The position numbers and the translations under genes were made by a program. Of a stretch of DNA of 64,000 nucleotides, positions 34,414 to 44,749 are shown piece by piece. The DNA comes from Proteromonas lacertae (Eukaryota > Sar > Bigyra > Opalinata > Proteromonadidae). Within the stretch, counting starts at the first letter, position 1, and each line of letters opens with the position of its first letter. Under the pieces are notes generated by a model. It ran no database searches and had not been told where the DNA came from. It was given only the letters and a program-made list of their open reading frames with translations. Location of the stretch: contig NGBS01001167.1 in assembly GCA_002245135.1 (NCBI GenBank), positions 124,001-188,000 of the forward strand, read 5' to 3'.

Positions 34414-34872
34414 CTACTCTTCGAATTTGCCAAGAATATCTTGATCATAATAAATCATAAACTCTTCTTTAGTTTCTTGGTTAGCTACATCCAATGCAGT
34501 TCCACCATATGATGGAAGAAGAATTCTAAGATAAAATAGAGTAAATATTCAATACACATCACCAACTTTGCAATTCATTGGTTCTCTTTCTCCTTTATCA
34601 TTAATTCTACCTGGACCTACAGAAAGAACCTAATAAATAAGAATCATAATGAATGTGGTATATACTTGTCCTCTGTTACCTTTATCAACTACTGTACTTG
34701 GTAATAATATACCTCCAGCTGTCTATAAAACAAATTATATAAACAAATATGAATACTTTAGCTTGTGGTATAATTCTTTTGACTAAAATACGATCAGCAA
34801 GTGGAATAAATGTTTTAGTTATCTTATTCTATTCAATTATATTGATTGATATGAAAATTAATGCAATACCAT
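34414..34872 (-). CDS. 10 kDa chaperonin (Cpn10/GroES)
   Basis: Five exons joined across introns of 32-41 nt give about 105 residues: MNKITKTFIPLADRILVKRI, TAGGILLPSTVVDKGNRGQV, LSVGPGRINDKGE, VGDVILLPSYGGTALDV and YYDQDILGKFEE. This is the complete GroES fold with the mobile-loop region TAGGILLPS. Cpn10 caps Cpn60 in the mitochondrial or related-organelle matrix, so the organism has such an organelle. The first coding exon is only the ATG (34870-34872), followed by a 41-nt intron (34829-34869). The promoter-like element lies at 34920. Confidence 0.93.
34829..34869 (-). other. Intron immediately after a three-base initiator exon
   Basis: In gene sense the intron starts GTATTGCATTAATTTTC and ends ATTGAATAG. 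It directly follows the ATG of Cpn10 and leads into AATAAGATAACT (NKIT). No other in-frame ATG precedes the conserved LADRILVKR within the exon. Confidence 0.75.
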
Positions 34873-34919
34873 TTACTAATGATGAGAAAATGAAGAGTGA
34901 AACTTCTAGAAGAAATTAT

Positions 34920-34936
34920 GAAACGACTATATTTCA
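34920..34936. promoter_or_regulatory. Upstream motif GAAACGACTATATTTCA
   Basis: Lies 48 bases upstream of the Cpn10 ATG, here in reverse orientation relative to the gene compared with 9231 and 18991. The element may therefore act in both orientations. Confidence 0.35.
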
Positions 34937-35149
34937 AAATAATTTTGATTCTTTTATTTTGTGAGAAATCCTCTTCAATAATCATGATAAATAATCAAGA
35001 ATATCTGTATGTATATGAATAAAAATATTTAAACTTTATATTCTTTTATTCAATAATAAAGACATTAGAAACTACACAAATAAGAATATGAAATGAAATT
35101 TTATGTATCTTTTACTTAAATCGATTTTAATCTATCCAATCACAACTTT

Positions 35150-37264
35150 TTATTCGTAGTGAGAAAAAGATATTAATTCTACTTGGCAACCATGAGGACC
35201 TGGTTCTACACAAGTAAATAACGGATAAGGTAAATCTTTAACAAGTAAAGCAGGAGATGAATTATTATGACTTATCCAAAATTCTCTTTTATTCATATCA
35301 ACTATCACTTCATAAATTGAACCATCTCCATGATTTTTGAAATTTGGATTTTTATTAACAACTCTTCCAATATGACAATAATCATTAATATCTTGACTTT
35401 TACCACCTTTTGCCCAATAACGACAAGAATTTTTCTTATAACCATATATTGCTGTTGTTATTCTCAACCTAAGTGAATTATATACTGATCCATTTCTATA
35501 AAACTTATATTTAAAATGGTAAATTCCTTCTTCCATCTTCAAATCTATAAAACACTGGTAATATCGAGATCGTTGTGTATTATTAATAATTGTTTTACCA
35601 TCATCGCTTACTCCAACATTTTCATTCTTATATTTTTCAGAAAAATTAATATCTTTATGAGCAAATGACAATTTATATACCATTTTATTTATACTATTCT
35701 CGCATTCAACTGTGTAATTTCTATTAAATTCTTTCTTCTTTATTTTACCTCTTATTTCTCCTGTTAAAGGATTTAAACTGATGTTTTTGGGCAATTTTGG
35801 GTTAATTAAAAATTTACATTTAAATCCATCATTTTCAGGTTTTATAGTGAAACTTCCACATACTTTGACAACTGAAGATGGATAAGAGAAAAATGTTATT
35901 CTTGGAATAAATTGCGAAAGTATGACTTTATCTCTTATTATATTTATCATATTCTTATAATCTTTCTCTGATATATTTTGAGCTTTTATAAAATCTATTA
36001 TAAGATTTTTCAATTCATTTGATAAATGACAACTATAATTCAATATTTGAAATAATATTTCAATTCCACTTAAATAATTGATTATTGTTATAATTTCTTC
36101 ATCTCTTATAAACATACATAAACATTTATATATTCTTTCATAGGGATTATTTTTATATTCATTTAATAATACAAAAATAATATCAGATATTACACCTTTA
36201 TCTAATTCATTACTTTCATTTATATTTTTCATTCCACTATCAAGAATGATCATCATTCCTATCTCTTTCATTTTTATATCTTCATGTTTTAATAGTATCA
36301 TCGTTATTTCTTTAATTCCATATTTCTCTAACACTTCTATATCTCTTTCTTCAATCAATATTCTCTCTTGTTCGACATAATATTTACTAATTATATCTTC
36401 TATTTCTTTTTCTTTGATGGTTTCCAATTTGATATATACATGATTCTTACTATCTTTTTCCTTTCTGCATAATTCATTAAAAATATTAATATTGTTATTG
36501 ATAAAACGAACTTCATTTTCTTTTAGTTGTAACATATCTATCTTTTCGAAATTAATTGTGTTAGTTATTATTTTGGCATATTCATTTTCTAATTCTTTTC
36601 TTTCCTTTTTTCTTCTTTTTTCTTTTTTATTTCATTTTCATATTTCTTAAACAATGCATTAAATAACCAATTCTCATTGTTCTTTACATATTTCATTTCT
36701 TTTAGTATAATTTTTATATCATTCAATTCTAATTCATATATAAATTCTTCATTTAATATCTTATATCCATTATTCTTTACATATACATTTGCCGTAATTG
36801 TTATTTCTTTCATTATATTATTGTTTCTGTTTTCATATAGATTTATCAATCTTATTAATTTCGCTACTACATCTTCATTTAAATGATGTTTAATAAAACT
36901 TAAACATATTGGAATTATTCTATTTTCATCGTAATAAATACACATTGATAGTATTTCACATGCATTATTCACATTTAAGTTCATGCATCCACCACTATAA
37001 TATTTTTCTAACTCTAATAATGATTCTATTGAGCATTCTTCAAATAATTCAAGTGTTTTACCATTTTCGCTATTTACTATTAATTCTTTGAATTTAGGGT
37101 TTGAAGCCATGAAAACGGCCTTTGAGCAAACAATTTCTTCTCCTGCGACATATACTCTTAAATCTCCAAAACCTTTGCTTGCAAATAATCTACCAAGTCT
37201 ATATTATAAATATTCTATAGATTTAATACCCATTTTCATTGAGGTCTGAATTACATACTTTCAT
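35150..37264 (-). CDS. BTB-BACK protein with Ig-like (He_PIG) and SPRY-like domains
   Basis: Starts at 37264 (MKVCNSDLNENG) with one 29-nt intron, then a BTB/POZ domain (FGDLRVYVAGEEIVCSKAVF, MASNPKFKELI, LLELEKYYSGGCMNLNVNN) and BACK-like helices. After a charged linker comes an armadillo-like helical stretch, a putative Ig domain (LPKNISLNPLTGEIRGK, the LP-x-x-LS-x-x-x-x-TG-x-I-x-G pattern) and a SPRY-like C-terminal domain (HIGRVVNKNPNFKNHGDGS, YEVIVDMNKREFWISHNN). BTB proteins are usually Cullin-3 substrate adaptors; SPRY would be the bait-binding module. The frame slips by one base near 36590 inside an A/G homopolymer-rich linker (KKKEEKRKE); both sides are intact, so a consensus error or small indel is likely. 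Confidence 0.75.
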
Positions 37265-37418
37265 TTCTGCAATTGAATTAATGACTAATTATTGACAATG
37301 TCAATGTCATAGAATATTTAAATATTTATTTTGAAATATAACATTATATGAAAATTATATAATCTCTAGTATGATATTTGTAAAAATAGTAATAAACAAA
37401 ATTATAACGATTATTCTT

Positions 37419-38643
37419 TTACCAACCACCACTAGCACCACAACAACCTCCTCCACCACAACTCCCACCACCACAACTTCCACCACCACCTACATATCCT
37501 CTTCCTCTATTATTAGAATTATTTGTTTCATATATTATAATAATATCATCTTTAAAATCATTACTACGCCATTTCTTTATTGTTGATTGATTTATAGAAT
37601 TTGGATAAATTGTATTCAAACTACATAATCTAAAGTATATTTCTGAATTTATTTTATCAGCTGCCTCTGATGTTGAGTTGTTATTATCACTGTGATTATC
37701 TTCATTAGCAAATGCATCACTTCTGCATATTGGACAATTTCTTATTCCATTTCCATTATATTTATTAAGGCATTTTTCACAATATTTATGTTGACATGAT
37801 AATATAATCATATTCTGTTTTCCATCAAATTCTTTTAAACAAATTGGACAGGAATTACATTTATAACTCTCATGGTTTTCTTTATACGTTTTGATTTGAT
37901 TTATCGATTTTAATATTTCATCAGTATGTTCTTTCCTACATAATAATATAAATGCTTATACCTCTTCTGTTTATTATAACATAGAAAAACAAATATTATA
38001 CAACATATAAATATTGTTACTAAATCTCCTATTTTTGATTCTTTATTAGAGTAATAATTCTTCATTATTTCATCTACACTCTATTACTATAAACTATATG
38101 CAATTATACATTTAAGAATATTAATATTGCTTTATGATAGTTGTCATTCCTCAATTCTTCTTTCATTCTTTCCAAAATTCCTTCGGCTAATTTATCTGTT
38201 ATTTTATTTTTTATATTTGCACCAGTTACTATATGCATTTTCCTATATTTTATTGATAAAAATAATAATATTCCACTGTCACAATATCTACTTCCAACGC
38301 CCCATGAATAGTAAATATTTTCAGCTTTTTCTCTAATTGATTTACTATCTGCATATGATTCTAATATAGCTACTCCAATTTGAATATTTCGACCATTCAT
38401 TTCACATTTTATTCTATATTGATCTTGAATTTTGTAAATATATGACATTTCTCTATCAATATTATTATTATATTAATACTCACTTAGTTGCTCATGTGTT
38501 ATGTATTTATGCGGGTCACAGATTGAACCAAACACTAAATTGTCGTAATTACCACACTGCTGAGGTTTTTTTTTGGGATTCGGTATATCTTCACTTATAC
38601 AACAAGATATAAACCATAAAAGGACAATTGATGAATATTTCAT
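37419..38643 (-). CDS. TPM-domain membrane protein with cytosolic RING finger (paralog 2)
   Basis: The ATG at 38643 gives signal peptide MKYSSIVLLWFISCCIS. Same plan as paralog 1 at 20539: NPKKKPQQCGNYDNLVFGSI, TPM domain (VGVAILESYADSKS, YYSWGVGSRYCDSGILLFL, MHIVTGANIKNKITDKLAE), transmembrane helix, linker (KQKRKEHTDEILKSINQI), C3HC4 RING (CPICLKEF, CQHKYCEKCL, CPICRSDAF), and a tail much richer in Gly/Cys (GGGGSCGGGSCGGGG) that ends in GASGGW. Introns sit at matching positions, but protein identity is only moderate, in contrast to the adjacent AAA genes. Several cysteines in the tail are absent in paralog 1. Confidence 0.83.
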
Positions 38644-38963
38644 ATTTAATAATAACAATACAGTTAGACAATGTATAAATGTATTATTTAAACACTTTTA
38701 TTTCAGAAATGTTTTCATTTGAATTATTTGTATACCAAATTCGATCATAAATAAAAGTATTAAAAATAACTGACTATTCTGAAACAACAAAATTGATAAT
38801 ATATTTTGAAAAGACTAATCTGGCATAAAATTGATAACATTATCAACGATGTGATAATTATCAATTCTCATTTCTCTTTATAGCCTTTCTGTTTCATCAT
38901 ATATATGTTTCAAAATAATGAGTCGTTTAAAATGTAACGAATATAATTTAATATTTTTGAGAA
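38644..38963. promoter_or_regulatory. Divergent spacer with palindromes between TPM-RING 2 and AAA 2
   Basis: About 320 AT-rich bases shared by two diverging genes. TTGATAACATTATCAA (38831-38846, one mismatch from a perfect dyad) is followed by TGATAATTATCA (38852-38863, perfect), giving a cluster of GATAA/TTATC half-sites. AACGAATATAATTT at 38936-38949 is the recurrent start-proximal motif, 15 bases before the ATG at 38964. Confidence 0.4.
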
Positions 38964-40795
38964 ATGAATAGAAAAAACATAAATAAAGAAGAATTAACAC
39001 AAAGCATATATCAAATGAAGTGTGAAGTATAAATGCTATAGATATATGTAATAGGCAAAAGCACTAGAGAATAAAGGTAATTATAAAGAAGCAGTGATTA
39101 TATACTCAAAGATTTGTTCAGTGTTGATGAATTATACAAAGAGTATAACTATAATATTTAGAAGAATAGATCTTCCTGAAAATTCCCCAGAAAGAAATGA
39201 AAAGTTGAATCTAATAAATGGATATGTAACATATGCAGAAAAAATAAAGAACATAAAACAACAGAAGAGAGTAATACCAACAAATGAATTTGAGCAGAAA
39301 ATACTTCAGGAATTAGTAGTAAACAATCCCAATGTTCCATTCTCATCTATTTCAGGTTTAGAAACAGCCAAATCAGCATTGAATGAAGCAGTAATATTAC
39401 CATCAAAAAGACCAGATTTATTTACTGGATTAAGAAAACCTCCAAATGGAATATTATTATTTGGACCTCCAGGAACAGGTAAGACATTATTAGCGAAGGC
39501 AGTAGCAACAGAAAGTGATGCTACATTTTTTAGTGTAAGTGCTTCAAGTTTAACATCGAAATGGATGGGTGAAAGTGAAAAGTTAATAAAAGCCTTATTT
39601 GAATTAGGAAGAAAAATGAGTCCTTCAGTAATATTCATAGATGAAATTGATTCATTATTGACATCAAGAAAAGATGGTGAAAATGAATCAAGTCGAAGAT
39701 TGAAAACTGAATTTATGGTTCAAATGGATGGATTAAATAATGATAATTCTAATTCTAATGAAATAGAGAATCATTTATTAGTAATGGGAGCAACGAATAT
39801 ACCATGGGAATTAGATGATGCAGTCTTACGAAGATTTAGTAAAAGAATATTAGTTCCATTACCAGATAATAAATGTCGAAATAATTTAATACATAATTTA
39901 TTGAAGAATGAAAAATATAAAATAAGTGATGGAGAATTTAAAGTTGTATATTTTTATTGTTATATTATTATTTTATATTAATAGTTGGTTGATGAAACAT
40001 CAGGTTATTCTTGTAGTGATTTAACTGCATTATGTAGAGAAGCTGCCTTTATACCTGTATATATTGTTATATTAATAGTCTGTATGATATATATTGAATG
40101 AATAGATAAGAAATAAAGATGTGTCAAAGATTTTACCAGAAAATATACCTCCAATTACATTTGAAGATTTTAGATTAGCATTAACAACAGTATGATATGA
40201 TTTATAATATTTAATGTTTTTATTTCTATAGATTCGTCCAAGTCTGAATGATTCTACTTTAAATAAATTTTATGAATGGAATAACACACATGGAGTTGTA
40301 GAAAATAAAAGAAATAATGATAATAATAACAAAAAACCACCTTCTCCTCCTACATCTAACAATAATAATCCAAACTTTCCACCACCAAAAGAAAATGGAA
40401 TATTTTCATTTATTAAAAGTGTTTTTAAACCATTAAATAATGATAAACCTTTACCACCACAGCCGCCACTACCACCACCACAACAGCAACAACAACAGCC
40501 AGTTCAACAAATACAGTCTTTATCTTCTTCATTACCATCAAATCTTCAATATCAAAATCCTCCATACTATAATCAACCAATATCACCTTCATTTCCTTCA
40601 GCGCCATCATTATCATCTTCATTACCGTCTAATTTACACCAATCCTATCCATCACTTCCTCTACCTTCATCAATACCACTTCAACCAAATCAAATGAATA
40701 GATCAACTTCACTAAATGTTATAAACAATCCTCCTTCATATCAAAATCTGAATCAGTCATGTACTTTATACCCTAATAATAGTGCTCAATATTAA
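38964..40795 (+). CDS. MIT-domain AAA ATPase, spastin/VPS4-like (paralog 2) with Pro/Gln-rich tail
   Basis: Starts MNRKNINKEELTQSIYQMKC and, after a 28-nt intron, AKALENKGNYKEAVIIYSKI, an MIT domain binding MIM motifs. The AAA+ core (FGPPGTGKTLLAKAVA, FIDEIDSLLTSRKDG, GATNIPWELDDAVLRRF) is almost identical to paralog 1 over 873 bases including introns. After TFEDFRLALTTIRPSLNDS the C terminus is unlike paralog 1: about 165 residues rich in Pro, Gln, Asn and Ser (PPQPPLPPPQQQQQQ and similar), which may bind SH3, WW or EVH1-type partners. Four introns. The wholly different tails suggest different partners for one shared motor. Confidence 0.88.
39283..40155 (+). repeat. Near-identical AAA core block, inverted partner of 17731-18603
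   Basis: Begins at AATGAATTTGAGCAG and ends at ATACCTCCAAT. The internal introns starting GTATATTTTTATTG and GTATATATTGTTATAT are the same in both copies, base for base as far as I could compare. Confidence 0.9.
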
Positions 40796-40863
40796 AATCA
40801 GCAAAACCCAAATAAATAAACATTAATACAAAAATTAATAATATCCATTATAATAATTATTGT

Positions 40864-42073
40864 TTAATAGAATGCAAAATCTTCAAATATATCTATGCAA
40901 TCTTCTTCAATCTTCTTTATACTGTTTGTTGGAGATGAATTTTCATAATTCGACAAAAAGTCTTGTTCTATTGTACATTCATTGTCTGTTTGTATATTCT
41001 CATCTATAAAACATTTCTTTTCAGTCTATTGTGACAAATAAAACATAAAAATGTAAATACTTGAATAAATTCATCATTTACTGGAACTACAACGTCATTC
41101 AGTTTGGACATATCAAATGATACATTACTATCCTATAATAACATATATAATAACACACTTTATCATACATTCTGAATTAATTCTTTAATTCTGTTTAATA
41201 CAGTCATATAATACTGAGATCCAGTAATTTCGATTGATTTCTTTGCAATATACTCTTCTGATAACTTTATATTTTCTTGCATCTATATATATATATATAT
41301 AAATATGAGAAAATATACTTTGGAATAATTTTCATTCAACTCTTTTTCTTTTAATTGTAATTCAATTGATCTTATTGTTATATTCTTTATGTTTCCTTGT
41401 AGTTGCATTATTCTATTGGATATTTCTTCAATATTTCTGTTTATTTCTTCATAATTTTGAGTTAAAGTAATTGATTGTACTTGTTTCTCATTATACTATT
41501 ATAAACATAAATATTATTTATACTTGTTGTTTTAAATCTTCTAACATTGTAATTCTAAGAGATAACTCATTTTGAAGAATTGATATTTGAGCTGTTAATG
41601 ATTTAGTACTATTAAATGAGAAGATTAGAACATAATATATACGTGCTGTCATATTGATTGGATTCTGCAGTGAACTTTTGCAATTCAGTTTGTAAATTAC
41701 TTATTATACTCTTGTCATTTGCACATTTTGCACTTATTTCGTCAATCTCTTTCTGTATTTGTCCTTTCTTAATTAAAAGTGATTCACTCTCAATTTTCAT
41801 CCTAATTAAATGCATCTTTCATAACTTACTTTGCTCTTTCTGATTCTAATGCGATTAATGACTTCATGTCCAATTGATTCTACAACTAACAACAATAGTG
41901 ATACTCTACGATTATGTATATCCTGATAGTCACACATAAATTGGTCATTGTTCTCGAAATTCCCCGAATACAACTGTTTTATTACTGAATACTTCTGGCT
42001 AATAACTGAAAGCAAACTAGATGGTTATTTTGATAATATAAAACTTTTCAATCACCTCTATGCTTTGAGACAT
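40864..42073 (-). CDS. Coiled-coil protein, family unknown
   Basis: Starts at 42073 (MSQSIEVIENLLSVISQKYS) and crosses about eight introns (25-40 nt; the first begins GTTTTATA) to a TAA at 40864. About 310 residues, mostly coiled coil: LDMKSLIALESERAKMKIE, LLIKKGQIQKEIDEI, TKSLTAQISILQNELSLRI and IEEISNRIMQLQGNIKN. The last 75 residues are acidic and probably disordered (FIQTEKKCFIDENIQTDNE, IEEDCIDIFEDFAFY). I do not recognise the family; kinetochore and centrosomal proteins of this size look similar. It diverges from the ferric reductase gene with 71 bases between starts. Confidence 0.65.
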
Positions 42074-42107
42074 TAAATAAAAATCGAAAAAAGGATCTGT
42101 GGGTTGT

Positions 42108-42118
42108 ATTCGGCTTGA
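42108..42118. promoter_or_regulatory. ATTCGGCTTGA element in a divergent spacer
   Basis: The reverse complement TCAAGCCGAAT matches the elements at 14979 and 21929. It is 34 bases from the start at 42073 and 26 from the start at 42145, so it could serve both genes. Confidence 0.3.
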
Positions 42119-42144
42119 CAGCTTGTGTCTAAGCATTTTAATTT

Positions 42145-44654
42145 ATGAAATTAATAGGCTTCGTCTGTCTTTTTTTCTCCGTTCATGCTTTCAGAGCATA
42201 CTTAGCAACAATACCTAATTCTGCTGATGGTATACTAATCATATATCAATAAATATAGTTCCTTGTCCTAATTATTCAAGCTGTCTTGATAAAAAAACAT
42301 GTGGTGCACCAGGACACAAAAATTGCATAAATGGTGAGTTAGATTCTTTTGGTATACATAATTCAATATATTTTATGTTATTAGGAATTGATTGGAGAGA
42401 TGGACCAAAGAAAAATACCACTGGTTGGAGAATAATAGAAGACTTCCAGAAGAGAGGAATAAATATCACTACAACCCCAAGAAGATGGAGTGAATGGTTA
42501 TGTCTTCAAGATAGTGATGGTGATGGTAGAACAAATGGTGATGAATTGGGTGATCCGTGTTGCACATGGAATTATGAAGATACTCCTCTAAGATCAAAAT
42601 ATCTAAGTCATCCAGGTGATAAATCAAGTGTAACTATACAACCGTCGTGTTATTTGAATGGTCTACCACCAGAACCAGTTATAGAAACATTTAAATCAGG
42701 TAAAAATCAAGTTTTACTGAAATTGAAATTACAGTTAGATTACTGTATATGTCATTATGAATTTGATATTGATAATCAGTATAGTTATTGTAATTATTAT
42801 ACATATAGACATTATACTACTTTATCCTATTCAGACATAGTAATACCCAATCTACAGTCAAATCACACATATAATCTAACAATAAAGAGTTATAACTTAG
42901 CTGGATATTCTAAAGACATAATTTATCCAATAAATACAGTTAATGAGAATAATGAAGTAGATGATTTAGAATATGACAATTATACTGTAAGTCATGCAGG
43001 TACAGTGGAGCCATGGATTCTATATGATCCTGATGTAGTAATGTCATTTTATGGAATTCTAATAACAATATTAATGTTTGAAATTCTGCTAAGATTAGTG
43101 AAAAAACCTTCAAATAGTATATACAGATTCTTCAATATTCGAGTAACTAAAAGGTTCAATTTAACACCACTCACTATCATCATTTCATTCCTGATATCAT
43201 CAGCATCGGTGTATTTAGCATATGCAACAATGATAAATGTATCACATATGAATTACCCATATTCATATTCAGACGGATCATTATTAAGAGGAATTGGAAG
43301 GTTTGTAGAAGTATCATTAGGAATCGTGATATTGCCAATCAATAAAATGACAATCTTAAACAGGTTATTTGGTTGGACAATTGTTAATAATTACCGTCAC
43401 CATAAACTGATGGGAGAAATAATATTTTTCTTTATTTTTGTACATGCTGTTGGAATGTTTATGAATTATTTTATATCTACAGGTTTGACATTGATATTCT
43501 CATTGAATGGTGATGAATATGTTATATTATATGCAATGATTGCTTTCTTAATGTTAATTATTAGTGCTATAACTACAACGAAATGTATTAAGAAGAATTC
43601 ATATACTTTGTTTTATTATGTATATATATATATATATATATATAATTTCTTCTAGAGTCATTTGTTGTTATATCCGTCAATGGTATTACTTTGTCTTCAT
43701 ATTCCTAATTTAATATACATCTTATTACCAGGGTTTATATTGAAAATAATTGATGGCTTTAATATGTTATATCAATTGTTATGGAAAGCCAATGTATTGG
43801 ATATAAAGACATTATCATTTCCACCAACTGACTATATTAAAATAAAACTAAAAAAATCATATTTTTCATATACACCTGGTCAATTTTGTTATATTTCTAT
43901 ACCAGATATTCAGTTTTCATCTCGACCATTCTCTATTGTTTCTTCTCCTTATCATAATAAAGATGAAGTTACTATCTATATACAAGTGAAAAGTTTATGG
44001 AGTAAGAAGTTGTTGAAATATATTAATACTGAACCTACGTTTTGTATATTATAATTTTTATAATAAATAGTGATAAGAACAACTTCAAATCCAATTTCAT
44101 CATCTTCTGAACATTTATTATCGGATCATTTCCCTCCTTTGGCTTTTAATAAAGTATTTCTATATGGATGTTATAATTATTTGAATATAAATCCTAAAGA
44201 TTATCGTTACTTGTTATTCATTGGTGAAAATATGGAATCTATTCCAATGTTCTCGATTTGGAGTAATCTATCAGCTGATACTGAAATATGTGATAGTTTT
44301 ATTGAATGTAAATTTATTTGTACAATTAAAGACACATTTCTATACTCAGAATGGAAGGAGATAATACAGAAAATTGTTTTATCTCATCCTAACTTTAGTG
44401 TAGATTTTTATTCTTCCAATCCACCTCAAACTCAATTATTTAACATTCAATTACCTATTAATTTGAATTTACCAAATTATAATTCGATTATTGGCAGTAT
44501 TGGATCAAAAGCAAAATCGAATAATGATCATTATGTTGGTGTATTTGTATGTGGCAATGAAAAGAGGTTAAATAAGATACAAGATATATGTGAAGAATAT
44601 AATTATGATTTGGATGTAGAATATGATTTGTATTTAGATACTTTTACATATTAG
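42145..44654 (+). CDS. Temptin/FnIII ectodomain fused to a ferric reductase/NOX-like core
   Basis: Signal peptide MKLIGFVCLFFSVHAF, then a temptin-type Cys domain (CGAPGHKNCINGIDWRDGP, CLQDSDGDGRTNGDELGDPC), a fibronectin III-like domain (PEPVIETF, IVIPNLQSNHTYNLTIKSYN), and a six-helix ferric reductase core. Heme histidines are paired 13 apart in RHHKLMGEIIFFFIFVH and SHLLLYPSMVLLCLH. The FAD-binding domain has YTPGQFCYISIP and SRPFSIVSSP. The NADPH-binding part is degenerate: the usual G-G-x-G-x-TP loop reads FIGENMESIPMFS, while FVCGNEKRLNKI keeps the later CG-P-like segment. Four introns. It would move electrons across the membrane to iron, copper or oxygen; the odd nucleotide loop makes the donor uncertain. 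Confidence 0.85.
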
Positions 44655-44749
44655 TAATGTATGTTATTTATAGATTAGTTTAATGAAATAATTGATTTTT
44701 TCTATTATGTTATTTTTGGTGTGCTATAAATCCTTCACAAACTATTTTT

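Noticed and set aside
39094-39160. Use of the in-frame ATG at about 39100 as the start of AAA paralog 2
   Set aside because: It falls inside the MIT helix; the exon beginning at 38964 plus a 28-nt intron completes the domain.
41281-41305. Short TA repeats here, at 43620, 59030 and 63060 as possible mobile-element or array traces
   Set aside because: They are simple (TA)n filling inside introns, without flanking duplications or spacers.
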